A DNA stretch of 10,000 bases from Larkinella insperata (GTDB taxonomy: Bacteria; Bacteroidota; Bacteroidia; Cytophagales; Spirosomataceae), in contig NZ_CP110973.1 in assembly GCF_026248825.1 (NCBI RefSeq), positions 2,050,001-2,060,000 of the forward strand, given 5' to 3'. Shown here piece after piece: positions 1 through 7,454 of the stretch (position 1 is the first letter of the stretch; every line of letters begins with the position of its first letter). The position numbers and the translations under genes were made by a program. A model generated the notes under the pieces. The model saw only the letters and a list, made by a program, of their open reading frames with translations, was not told the origin of the DNA and did no database searches.

Positions 1-40
1 AGTTACCGTCACTGGCCAGGTTAACCCTTTTGAGGGGGGG

Positions 41-71
<31 letters not shown>

Positions 72-473
72 ACGCAGTCAGTGGGGGTAGACGCGAAACC
101 GGGTGATCTACCCGTGGCCAGGTTGAAGTGGCAGTAACATGTCATGGAGGACCGCACCAGTAAACGTTGAAAAGTTTTTGGATGAGCTGCGGGTAGGGGT
201 GAAAGGCCAATCAAACTCGGAAATAGCTCGTACTCTCCGAAATGTTTTTAGGAACAGCCTTGCATGTCAATTTCTCAGGAGGTAGAGCTACCGATAGGAC
301 TAGGGGGAGTCACATCCTACCAACTTCTGACGAACTCCGAATGCCTGAGAAGTGATGCGGGAGTGAGGGGTCGGGTGCTAAGGTCCGACTCCGAGAGGGG
401 AACAACCCAGACCACCGGCTAAAGTCCCCAAGTGGTTGCTCAGTTGAACAAAGGAGGTCCGGTTGCCGAGACA

Positions 474-532
474 GCCAGGAGGTTAGCTTGGAAGCAGCTA
501 TTCCTTTAAAGAGTGCGTAACAGCTCACTGGT
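474..532 (+). other. GTPase-associated centre of 23S rRNA (L11 site)
   Basis: This segment corresponds to the 58-nt E. coli fragment 1051-1108 that binds ribosomal protein L11 and the elongation-factor GTPases, and is the target of thiostrepton. It aligns almost base for base, with one extra nucleotide near 504. The E. coli A1067 equivalent, the 17th base of the fragment (490), reads G here. The A1095 equivalent is kept within 'gtaacag'. Confidence 0.85.
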
Positions 533-1178
533 CGAGCGAGGCGGGCATCGATAATAAACGGGCATCAAGCAACCCACTGAAGCCGTGGACACAAGCTTTG
601 GCTTGTTGTGGTAGGAGAGCATTCTAAGGGGGGTGAAGGTGAAGCGCGAGCTTTGCTGGACTGCTTAGAAAAGCAAATGTAGGCATAAGTAACGACAATG
701 CGGGTGAGAACCCCGCACACCGAAAGACTAAGGATTCCACCGCGATGGCAATCAACGGTGGGTGAGTCGGCTCCTAAGGGGAAGGCGAAGGCCGCACCTG
801 AGGGTAAACGGGTTAATATTCCCGTACTGGCTGTATGAGAGAAGCGGGGACGGAGTACTGAACGGATCGCGCCCTGCGGGAATAGGGCGTTGAAGGCTAT
901 AAGCTAGTGGTTCCATTGGCAAATCCGTGGAACTAGGTGGAGGCCGATAGTACCTTGGCACCTTCGGGTGCCGGGGATAGTGTCCGGGAAGGGCTTCCAA
1001 GAAAAGCCGCTATCGCTAATCACACAGCTAACCGTACCGCAAACCGACACAGGTAGTTGAGATGAATAATCTAAGGTGCTCGAGTGAGTCATGGCTAAGG
1101 AACTCGGCCAATTTACCCTGTAACTTCGGGAGAAGGGGGGCCTACCCAGCGATGGGAGGCTGCAGAGAAAAGGCCCAG

Positions 1179-1209
<31 letters not shown>

Positions 1210-1225
1210 GAAATCGAGAGATTCA

Positions 1226-1260
<35 letters not shown>

Positions 1261-1307
1261 TAAGGGGGGGCGTTAGTCGCAAGGCGAAGCGCTGAACTGA
1301 AGCCCCA

Positions 1308-1392
<85 letters not shown>

Positions 1393-1829
1393 TCTGGGCA
1401 CTGTCTCAGCCATGAGCTCGGTGAAATTGTAGTTCCGGTGAAGATGCCGGATACCCGCCACGGGACGGAAAGACCCCGTGCACCTTTACTACAGCTTATC
1501 ATGGACGCTGGCACAAGCATGTGTAGGATAGGTGGGAGGCTATGAGCCGGTGTCGCTAGGCATCGGGGAGCCAACGTTGAAATACCACCCTTGCGTGTGT
1601 TGGCGTCTAACCTGACAAAGTCAGGGACCGTGGTTGGCGGGTAGTTTGACTGGGGTGGTCGCCTCCGAAAGGGTAACGGAGGCTTCCAAAGGTTCGCTCA
1701 GGCCGGTTGGTAACCGGCTGTGGAGTGCAATAGCAGAAGCGAGCTTGACAGTGAGGCAGACAAGCCGAGCTGGTGCGAAAGCAGGGTATAGTGATCCGGT
1801 GGTTCCGCATGGGTGGGCCATCGCTCAAA

Positions 1830-1863
<34 letters not shown>

Positions 1864-1875
1864 TCCCCCAAGAGC

Positions 1876-2018
<143 letters not shown>

Positions 2019-2289
2019 TGTGGTGGGCGTTAGAAGATTGACGGGGGCTGCCCTTAGTACGAGAGGACCGGGGTGGACTCACCGCTGGTGAACCGGTTAT
2101 TGTGCCCACGGTACGGCCGGGTAGCTACGTGGGGTTTGGATAAGCGCTGAAAGCATCTAAGTGCGAAGCCGGCCCGGAGATGAGTCTTCTATTGAAGGAC
2201 GTTAGAGACGATGACGTTGATAGGCGGCAGGTGCAGGACGGGAGACCGTTACAGCCGAGCCGTACTAATGACCTGAGGGCCGAAGCGTT

Positions 2290-2402
2290 GACATTGTTGG
2301 TGGGAGTCTGGTGATTGTGAATCTCTTTCTTCTTAAAGAAGCTTAAAAAAGAACCATCCACGGTAGGTGTGTCCGTTGAGGCACAGCACCGCACGAGCTG
2401 GG
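2290..2402 (+). other. 23S-5S internal transcribed spacer
   Basis: The spacer between 23S and 5S contains no tRNA. It has a small hairpin around 2328-2345 (cttctt/aagaag type). The heptamer at 2353-2359 (accatcc) is perfectly complementary to 2401-2407, which includes the first bases of 5S. The rest is presumably removed during rRNA maturation. Boundaries follow from the two rRNA ends and are approximate. Confidence 0.7.
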
Positions 2403-2514
2403 ATGGTGGCAAGGGTGCGGGGGAACACCTCTTCCCATACCGAACAGAGCCGTTAAGCCCCGTTACGCCGATGGTACTGGAGTCACTTCCGGGAGAGTAG
2501 GTTGCCGCCACCAC
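2403..2514 (+). rRNA. rrf: 5S ribosomal RNA
   Basis: This is the small RNA of the large ribosomal subunit, about 112 nt long. Helix I is formed by 2404-2410 (tggtggc) with 2507-2513 (gccacca), a perfect 7-bp stem. Between them are the hallmark stretches 'cctcttccc', 'ccgaacagag', 'gttaagccc', 'gatggtact' and 'gggagagtagg'. It lies in the usual place after 23S and is followed within 10 nt by a terminator. The exact ends are uncertain by 1-3 nt. Confidence 0.95.
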
Positions 2515-2523
2515 AGATTATCC

Positions 2524-2566
2524 GTCCCCATTTCAGCAATGAGATGGGGACAAATTTTTTCTTTTT
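2524..2566 (+). terminator. Intrinsic terminator of the rRNA operon
   Basis: The arms 2524-2534 and 2541-2551 form an 11-bp stem (one G-U pair) with the GC-rich core gtcccc/ggggac and a 6-nt loop. A T-rich tract at 2555-2566 follows. It begins 10 nt after 5S, so it should end rrn transcription before tRNA-Pro. Confidence 0.93.
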
Positions 2567-2579
2567 GATTGCAAGTTTC

Positions 2580-2587
2580 TATATTTG
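2580..2587 (+). promoter_or_regulatory. Bacteroidota-type -7 box upstream of tRNA-Pro
   Basis: The sequence TATATTTG matches the Bacteroidota -7 consensus TAnnTTTG exactly. Transcription would start a few bases before the tRNA at 2597. A -33 TTG at the usual spacing is not clear: the region is a T-run belonging to the rrn terminator, and the nearest TTTG (2564-2567) is too close. The box makes a separate promoter for tRNA-Pro, and perhaps for trp, plausible but unproven. Confidence 0.5.
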
Positions 2588-2596
2588 CGCCATAAT

Positions 2597-2670
2597 CGGG
2601 GTGTAGCGCAGCCCGGTAGCGCGCTACGTTCGGGACGTAGAGGTCGTGGGTTCGAATCCCGCCACCCCGA
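2597..2670 (+). tRNA. tRNA-Pro (anticodon CGG)
   Basis: A full cloverleaf can be drawn. The acceptor stem is 2597-2603 with 2663-2669, and the discriminator is A2670. The D stem is 2606-2609 with 2619-2622. The anticodon stem is 2624-2628 with 2636-2640, and its loop ttcggga carries anticodon CGG at 2631-2633. The T arm is 2646-2650 with 2658-2662 around ttcgaat. C1-G72 and A73 are the proline identity elements. CCA is not encoded; 'cat' follows. The tRNA lies 30 nt beyond the rrn terminator and only 25 nt before the trp leader start, with no terminator between them. Confidence 0.97.
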
Positions 2671-2695
2671 CATAATTCTTAACTTGGTTACAAAC

Positions 2696-2779
2696 ATGAT
2701 TTTTGAAGTTATTTCTTCTAATCTTTGGTGGTGGCGTTCTTCTTCAAACGGAGTTGAACAGACCGCGTATGCTTTGTAG
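2696..2779 (+). CDS. trpL: Tryptophan operon leader peptide
   Basis: This is a 27-codon reading frame starting with ATG and ending with TAG. The peptide begins MIFEVISSNL, is followed by three consecutive Trp residues (W11-W13, codons TGG at 2726-2734), and then Arg. Trp is normally the rarest residue, so three in a row directly before a terminator and trpE is the signature of a regulatory leader peptide. Translation itself is the sensor: a ribosome short of charged tRNA-Trp should stall on these codons. The open frame extends upstream through the tRNA, but that part is rRNA/tRNA artefact; ATG 2696 is the first ATG after the tRNA. There is no Shine-Dalgarno sequence, as is usual in this phylum. 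The product is probably degraded and has no other function. I infer this from layout, not from similarity to a known leader. Confidence 0.85.
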   Translation: MIFEVISSNLWWWRSSSNGVEQTAYAL

Positions 2780-2816
2780 CCTTATCCAACTGGTTTTCAA
2801 AAGCCCACTGTTCAAC
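2753..2816 (+). promoter_or_regulatory. Antiterminator pairing of the trp attenuator
   Basis: Bases 2753-2761 (gttgaacag) are perfectly complementary to 2808-2816 (ctgttcaac), a 9-bp helix. A second short helix, 2771-2775 with 2800-2804, can stack further in. The 3' strands overlap the 5' arm and loop of the terminator at 2799-2829, so the two folds exclude each other. The first strand starts 18 nt after the last Trp codon, just outside the expected footprint of a ribosome stalled there. A ribosome that reaches the stop codon at 2777 would cover 2771-2775 and part of 2753-2761, leaving the terminator free to form. Confidence 0.8.
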
Positions 2817-2832
2817 ACAGTGGGCTTTTTTT
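2799..2832 (+). terminator. trp attenuator (leader terminator)
   Basis: Bases 2799-2811 pair with 2817-2829 without a mismatch. The core agcccactg/cagtgggct is followed by T7 at 2826-2832, and the loop is 5 nt. It lies after the leader-peptide stop codon and 22 nt before the trpE start, where it would end transcription when tryptophan is plentiful. Confidence 0.93.
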
Positions 2833-2853
2833 GTTTCTAACCAATTCACCTTT

Positions 2854-4296
2854 ATGGACACTCAAGTTCAAGAACAGCAATCACCTTTCAAAGTCGCTAG
2901 CTCGTATCGCAAAATGCTTGCTGACACGTTGACACCCGTGAGTATTTATTTACGATTACGGGATAAGTTTGTGAACAGCATTCTATTGGAAAGCTCAGAC
3001 TATCACGGGAATGACAATAGTTATTCGTATATCTGTTTTGATCCTGTAGCTAAATTTGAGTTTGATGGAAAAACCATCACCACTAATTATCCGAATGGTT
3101 TGTCCAACACTACCACGGTTACGGCTAAAGGGGATTTGCTTTCTGCTATTGAAGAGTTTAGAGCGTGCTTTCATTACCAGAAGCACGCTTTTCCATTTAT
3201 AACCAACGGACTTTTCGGTCATATTGGTTATAACGCTGTACAGTTTTTTGAGGACATCACATTAAAAGCAACTTCTTCGGAAAACGATGTGCCATTGGTA
3301 GTTTATCAGGTCTTTCGGTATGTCATTGCTATTAATCACTTCAAAGACGAGCTGTATCTTTTTGAGCATACTTACCTGCAAGAGGGCCAGGAAGCCGGTG
3401 CGGATAACCTCGATTACATCGAAACGCTAATCAAAAGTCGTAATTTCCCTTCTTACAGCTTTCAAACAACCCAGCCGGAACAATCCAACTTTACAGATCA
3501 GGAATTTCTGGAAGTTATTCAGAAAGGAATCGATCACTGCCACCGCGGTGACGTATTTCAAATTGTGCTTTCCCGCAAATTTTCTACGGCCTTTCGGGGC
3601 GACGAGTTTAATGTTTACCGGGCCCTTCGATCCTTAAACCCCTCTCCTTATCTGTTTTATTTCGATTATGGCAGCTATAAACTGTTTGGTTCGTCCCCCG
3701 AGTCCCAAATTGTAGTTAAAGGTCGGAACGCCATTATCTATCCCATTGCGGGTACGTTTCGGCGGACGGGTGATGACATCGCCGATGCCGAGTTGGCTCA
3801 GAAACTACACGATGATCCGAAGGAGACGGCCGAACACGTTATGCTGGTAGACCTCGCTCGCAACGATTTGAGCCGCAATTGTGAAACCGTTAAGGTGGAA
3901 ACTTTCAAAGAAGTGCAGTTCTATTCGCACGTCATTCACCTCGTATCGAAAGTGGTTGGGGAAATGAACGAGAATGCAAAACCGTTGCGAATTGTGGGGG
4001 AAACGTTTCCGGCGGGTACCCTGTCTGGTGCGCCCAAGCACATGGCTATGCAACTGATTGACCGATACGAACAGACGAGTCGTGGGTTTTACGCTGGTTG
4101 CATTGGCTTCATGGATTTCAAAGGAGATTTCAACCAGGCCATTATGATTCGGACTTTCCTGAGTCGCAACAACGTATTGCACTACCAGGCGGGTGCCGGT
4201 GTGGTAGCCAAATCAGATCCGGAAAGTGAGCTTCAGGAAGTACATAATAAATTGATGGCGCTTCGGACGGCCATGAAACAGGCCGAAACAATCTAA
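2854..4296 (+). CDS. trpE: Anthranilate synthase component I
   Basis: This cytoplasmic enzyme makes anthranilate from chorismate using ammonia supplied by TrpG, the first committed step to tryptophan. At 480 residues it is within the usual range. The N-terminal domain holds the LLES motif (44-47), part of the tryptophan feedback pocket in characterised TrpE proteins, and NPSPYLFY (262-269) supplies the other half. The chorismate-binding domain shows GSSPE (279-283), PIAGTFRRTG (297-306), EHVMLVDLARNDLSR (327-341), FPAGTLSGAPKHM (385-397), and GAGVVAKSDPESE (447-459). The feedback elements favour TrpE over PabB or isochorismate synthase, as does the location before trpG. ATG 2854 lies 21 nt after the attenuator's T-run, and no other start fits better. 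Expression is probably controlled by that attenuator. Confidence 0.97.
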   Translation: MDTQVQEQQSPFKVASSYRKMLADTLTPVSIYLRLRDKFVNSILLESSDYHGNDNSYSYICFDPVAKFEFDGKTITTNYPNGLSNTTTVTAKGDLLSAIEEFRACFHYQKHAFPFITNGLFGHIGYNAVQFFEDITLKATSSENDVPLVVYQVFRYVIAINHFKDELYLFEHTYLQEGQEAGADNLDYIETLIKSRNFPSYSFQTTQPEQSNFTDQEFLEVIQKGIDHCHRGDVFQIVLSRKFSTAFRGDEFNVYRALRSLNPSPYLFYFDYGSYKLFGSSPESQIVVKGRNAIIYPIAGTFRRTGDDIADAELAQKLHDDPKETAEHVMLVDLARNDLSRNCETVKVETFKEVQFYSHVIHLVSKVVGEMNENAKPLRIVGETFPAGTLSGAPKHMAMQLIDRYEQTSRGFYAGCIGFMDFKGDFNQAIMIRTFLSRNNVLHYQAGAGVVAKSDPESELQEVHNKLMALRTAMKQAETI

Positions 4297-4308
4297 AAGA
4301 ACCGTTTT

Positions 4309-4875
4309 ATGAACGTGCTGGTCATTGATAATTACGATTCGTTTACATACAACCTCGTCTACATCCTCCGCGAGCTCGGCCATACCGTTGATGTCCGTCG
4401 CAATGATAAAATAACGCTGGAGGAAGTAGAGGCTTATGACAAAATCCTGTTGTCGCCGGGGCCGGGAATACCGTCAGAAGCTGGTTTGATGCAGGAGATC
4501 ATCCGGACCTATGCCCCGACGAAAAGCATCTTAGGAATTTGTCTTGGTCACCAGGGAATTAGCGAAGTCTTTGGAGCGACCCTAGAAAATATGTCCGACG
4601 TTTATCACGGTGTTGCTCATCGTACTTTTATAAAAAACACCTCGGAGCAGTTATTTAAGGGGCTACCGGCAGAGTTAATGGTTGGACGGTATCATTCCTG
4701 GACGGTTGTTCCCAACACCGTACCCGCCGAACTAGTGGTTACAGCGGTTGATGAAGAAGGTCGGATCATGGGAATTGCGCACAAAGAATACGACGTGCGG
4801 GGTGTTCAGTTCCATCCGGAGTCGGTACTGACGGAGCATGGGAAAGAAATGCTGCAAAACTGGTTGGAATCGTGA
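4309..4875 (+). CDS. trpG: Anthranilate synthase component II (glutamine amidotransferase)
   Basis: This is a class I glutamine amidotransferase of 188 residues. It hydrolyses glutamine and channels ammonia to TrpE. The start VIDNYDSFTYNL (5-16) is typical. The oxyanion motif SPGPG is at 49-53, the nucleophile is C78 in GICLGHQG, and the triad is completed by H169 and E171 in VQFHPES. It starts 12 nt after trpE. It stands alone, not fused to TrpE or TrpD. In some bacteria the same protein also serves PabB as PabA; nothing here excludes that. Its TGA stop overlaps the GTG start of the next gene by 4 nt, which suggests translational coupling. Confidence 0.97.
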   Translation: MNVLVIDNYDSFTYNLVYILRELGHTVDVRRNDKITLEEVEAYDKILLSPGPGIPSEAGLMQEIIRTYAPTKSILGICLGHQGISEVFGATLENMSDVYHGVAHRTFIKNTSEQLFKGLPAELMVGRYHSWTVVPNTVPAELVVTAVDEEGRIMGIAHKEYDVRGVQFHPESVLTEHGKEMLQNWLES

Positions 4876-5546
4876 AGCTGGATTCAGTAATTCCCTGGGG
4901 TCGCACACGGGATGAATACCGTCGGATGTTCAATTTAACGGAATCTGACGAGCAAAAACGTATTCTTGGCGTTGGCGATGGACCTGCCAGTTTTAACGCA
5001 GAGATGCAGCAGCTTGGGCATTCCGTAGTGTCAATTGATCCAATTTATAGATTCTCGGCGGGCGAAATAGCAACTCGAATTGAGCAAACGTACGATACGG
5101 TAATCAGTCAGTTGAAAGCAAATGCTGAACACTATAACTGGACTGATTTTCGGGATGCCGATGAGGTAGGAATTCAACGAATGGAAGCAATGCGGCAATT
5201 CCTGGCAGATTACGAAAGTGGCAAGCAGAACGGCCGGTACCAAACGGAGTCGCTCCCGGAAACCTCTTTTTCCGACCAGTCGTTTGATCTGGCGCTTTGT
5301 TCTCATTTGCTGTTTCTGTATTCAGCCCATTTGTCCGAAGACTTCCATCTTCAGGCGGTCAGGGAGCTTTTGCGCCTGGCGGCTGAAGTGCGGATTTTTC
5401 CGGTGATTGATCTAACCAACCAGCCCTCTGCTTTTGTAGATACCGTTTTGGCCGAATGCCGACAGAATGGTCATCAGGCCGAGTTGATCAAAGTAGCCTA
5501 TCATTTTCAGAAAAACGGTGACCAAATGCTTTGCATCAGGCGATAA
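4872..5546 (+). CDS. Predicted SAM-dependent methyltransferase-like protein of unknown role
   Basis: This 224-residue protein is not a known tryptophan enzyme. ILGVGDGPAS (31-40) resembles the glycine-rich SAM-binding motif I. D56 in VVSIDPIY follows the second strand as the acidic ribose-binding residue does in class I methyltransferases. SFDLALCSHLLFLYS (137-151) looks like the motif IV region, and VRELLRLAAEVRIFPV (163-178) like the following helix and strand. No signal peptide or membrane segment is seen. I recall similar proteins annotated only as methyltransferase-like; the substrate is unknown. The start is GTG 4872, chosen because the 4-nt overlap with trpG couples the genes and because the next Met (residue 19) would remove WGRTRDEY, which looks like a conserved N-terminus. 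Base composition matches the neighbours, so recent transfer is not indicated. Confidence 0.75.
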   Translation: MKLDSVIPWGRTRDEYRRMFNLTESDEQKRILGVGDGPASFNAEMQQLGHSVVSIDPIYRFSAGEIATRIEQTYDTVISQLKANAEHYNWTDFRDADEVGIQRMEAMRQFLADYESGKQNGRYQTESLPETSFSDQSFDLALCSHLLFLYSAHLSEDFHLQAVRELLRLAAEVRIFPVIDLTNQPSAFVDTVLAECRQNGHQAELIKVAYHFQKNGDQMLCIRR

Positions 5547-5567
5547 ACCACAGACTGTATCATCACT

Positions 5568-6557
5568 ATGAAAGACATACTAAACCACTTATTCGAATAC
5601 AAAACGCTGACGAAAGAAGAAGCGCAGCGCGTCCTGATCGGCATCAGTACAGGGCAGTACAACACCTCGCAAATCGCGGCATTTCTGACAGTTTACATGA
5701 TGCGTAGCATTACCGTTGAAGAACTGGAAGGCTTTCGGGATGCCATGCTCGAGCTTTGTCTGCCCGTGGATCTGTCGGAATACGATGTGATGGATTTATG
5801 CGGAACCGGTGGCGACGGGAAGGATACCTTTAACATTTCTACCCTGGCGGCTTTTGTTGTTGCCGGGGCCGGTCAGCGCATCACCAAGCACGGCAATCAC
5901 GGTGTGTCGTCCATGTGCGGATCTTCGACGGTGATGGAGTACCTCGGCTACCGATTTACCAACGATTACGATGTTTTACGAAGAAAAGTCGAGAATGCCG
6001 GTATCTGTTTCCTGCATGCTCCCCTCTTCCATCCGGCCATGAAAAACGTCGGACCCATTCGGAAAGAGCTGGGTGTAAAAACATTCTTCAATGTCCTGGG
6101 ACCAATGGTCAACCCGGCTTTCCCGAAAAAACAACTCGTTGGCGTGTTTAGTCTTGAATTAGCCAGATTATATGCGTATCTTTATCAGCAAACCCCCAAG
6201 CGGTTTATGATCTTACACGCTCTGGATGGCTATGATGAAGTGTCGCTGACCGGCGCCTTCAAGACGATCTCCGCACACGCTGAGCAAGTACTGACTCCGC
6301 ACCAAATCGGTTTGCCCCAACTTTCACCCGAACAACTGGCCGGAGGCAAGTCGGTGGAAGACTCCGCCCGAATTTTCATGAATGTCCTGAAAAATGAAGC
6401 AACACCCGCCCAAACGGATGCGGTGATCGCCAATGCGGCTTTGGCGTTGGTGGCTGCTGAGCGGGCTGCAACCGTTGAGGAAGGCATTCTGCAGGCGAGG
6501 GAGTCATTGGAAAGCGGCCGAGCATTGAAGAGTCTTGAAAGACTGCTGGCCGACTGA
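5568..6557 (+). CDS. trpD: Anthranilate phosphoribosyltransferase
   Basis: The enzyme joins anthranilate to phosphoribosyl pyrophosphate, giving phosphoribosyl-anthranilate, the second step of the pathway. At 329 residues it is of normal length for the unfused form. The helical N-terminal domain covers about 1-70. The PRPP-binding motif CGTGGDG is at 78-84, NIST at 89-92, and KHGNHGVSSMCGSS at 107-120. R165 in GPIRKELGVKTFFNVLGP contacts anthranilate in the family, and D223/E224 in DGYDEVSLTG bind magnesium. These match TrpD and not the related thymidine or pyrimidine phosphorylases. It begins 21 nt after the methyltransferase-like gene. A 72-nt gap follows before trpC, in which I see no clear signal. 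Confidence 0.97.
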   Translation: MKDILNHLFEYKTLTKEEAQRVLIGISTGQYNTSQIAAFLTVYMMRSITVEELEGFRDAMLELCLPVDLSEYDVMDLCGTGGDGKDTFNISTLAAFVVAGAGQRITKHGNHGVSSMCGSSTVMEYLGYRFTNDYDVLRRKVENAGICFLHAPLFHPAMKNVGPIRKELGVKTFFNVLGPMVNPAFPKKQLVGVFSLELARLYAYLYQQTPKRFMILHALDGYDEVSLTGAFKTISAHAEQVLTPHQIGLPQLSPEQLAGGKSVEDSARIFMNVLKNEATPAQTDAVIANAALALVAAERAATVEEGILQARESLESGRALKSLERLLAD

Positions 6558-6629
6558 GGAGATTTGAACAATTGGGTTGAACAACGAGTAAGGTAGTATA
6601 CCACCGGAATAACGAGGAATAAAAATAGA

Positions 6630-7454
6630 ATGGACGTACTTGAACGGATTATTGAGCGTAAGCAAACCGAAGTAACATATCAAAAAACCGTCGTCTCGCA
6701 ACGGGAACTTGAACAACAGCCGCTGTTCAGTCGGCAGCCGTTGTCTGCTCGCAAAGCCATTCTCCAGCCCGGATCTTCGGGTATTATTTCCGAGTTTAAG
6801 CGCAAGTCTCCCTCAAAAGGCATTATCAACGATCAGGTCTCGGTGGCAGAAACCACGGCAGGCTACGTCCGGGCCGGTGCAGCCTGTTTGTCGGTTTTAA
6901 CGGATGAACCCTTTTTCGGCGGTACATCCAACGACTTGATGCAGGCCCGCCAGGCTAACCCCTCGACGCCAATTATCCGGAAAGATTTTATCATTGACCC
7001 GTATCAAATCATCGAAGCTAAAGCAATTGGGGCTGATTTTGTGCTGCTCATTGCATCTTGCCTGACACCTCAGCAGGTTGTCGACTATAGCCAGTTGGCG
7101 CACGAATTGGGGCTGGAAGTTTTGCTCGAAGTACACGATGAGGACGAACTGGCCAACCACCTGACCGATACCGTTGATCTGGTGGGCGTTAACAACCGCA
7201 ACCTGAAAACGTTTGTGACGGATGTTCAAACGTCCGTGCGGCTTTCGGCGCTGATTCCGGATTCATTCGTTAAAGTTTCGGAAAGCGGTTTGCAAAAAGC
7301 CGAATCCATCGTGGCGCTTCGGCAGGCTGGGTACCAAAGCTTTTTGATCGGAGAAACGTTTATGAAAACCGCCGATCCGGCTGGCGCTTTGCAGCAGCTG
7401 ATCGATGAAGTAAACCAGTTGCATCCATTACCTCAAAAACAATACATCGTATGA
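6630..7454 (+). CDS. trpC: Indole-3-glycerol phosphate synthase
   Basis: This is a TIM-barrel enzyme of 274 residues that closes the indole ring from carboxyphenylamino-deoxyribulose phosphate, releasing carbon dioxide and water. Catalytic residues are in place: E55 and K57 in SEFKRKSPSKG, K118 in IRKDF, E167 in LLEVHDEDEL, N188 in VGVNNRNL, and E218/S219 in VSESG. The phosphate-binding end is FLIGETFMK (238-246). It is separate from TrpF, unlike the fused enzyme of E. coli. Its stop overlaps the trpF start by 4 nt (ATGA), indicating coupled translation. ATG 6630 is well placed ahead of the conserved barrel, and no upstream in-frame start is better. Confidence 0.97.
   Translation: MDVLERIIERKQTEVTYQKTVVSQRELEQQPLFSRQPLSARKAILQPGSSGIISEFKRKSPSKGIINDQVSVAETTAGYVRAGAACLSVLTDEPFFGGTSNDLMQARQANPSTPIIRKDFIIDPYQIIEAKAIGADFVLLIASCLTPQQVVDYSQLAHELGLEVLLEVHDEDELANHLTDTVDLVGVNNRNLKTFVTDVQTSVRLSALIPDSFVKVSESGLQKAESIVALRQAGYQSFLIGETFMKTADPAGALQQLIDEVNQLHPLPQKQYIV

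Noticed and set aside
1466..1473. Possible macrolide-resistance change at the 2058/2059 equivalents
   Set aside because: Both positions (1469, 1470) are A, the ordinary susceptible type.
2680..2687. TAACTTGG as a dedicated trp promoter -7 box
   Set aside because: It has one mismatch to TAnnTTTG, the expected -33 position falls inside the tRNA T arm without a TTG, and transcription would begin almost at the leader ATG. Kept only as an alternative.
2585..2779. A 64-codon open frame starting with TTG ahead of the tRNA
   Set aside because: Its first part is the tRNA-Pro gene read as protein. Only the last 27 codons from ATG 2696 make sense, as the trp leader peptide.
6558..6629. trpD-trpC gap containing 'gttgaac', the same heptamer as in the leader antiterminator
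   Set aside because: No complementary partner or terminator follows and there is no Trp-rich frame, so a chance repeat is likelier than a second attenuator.
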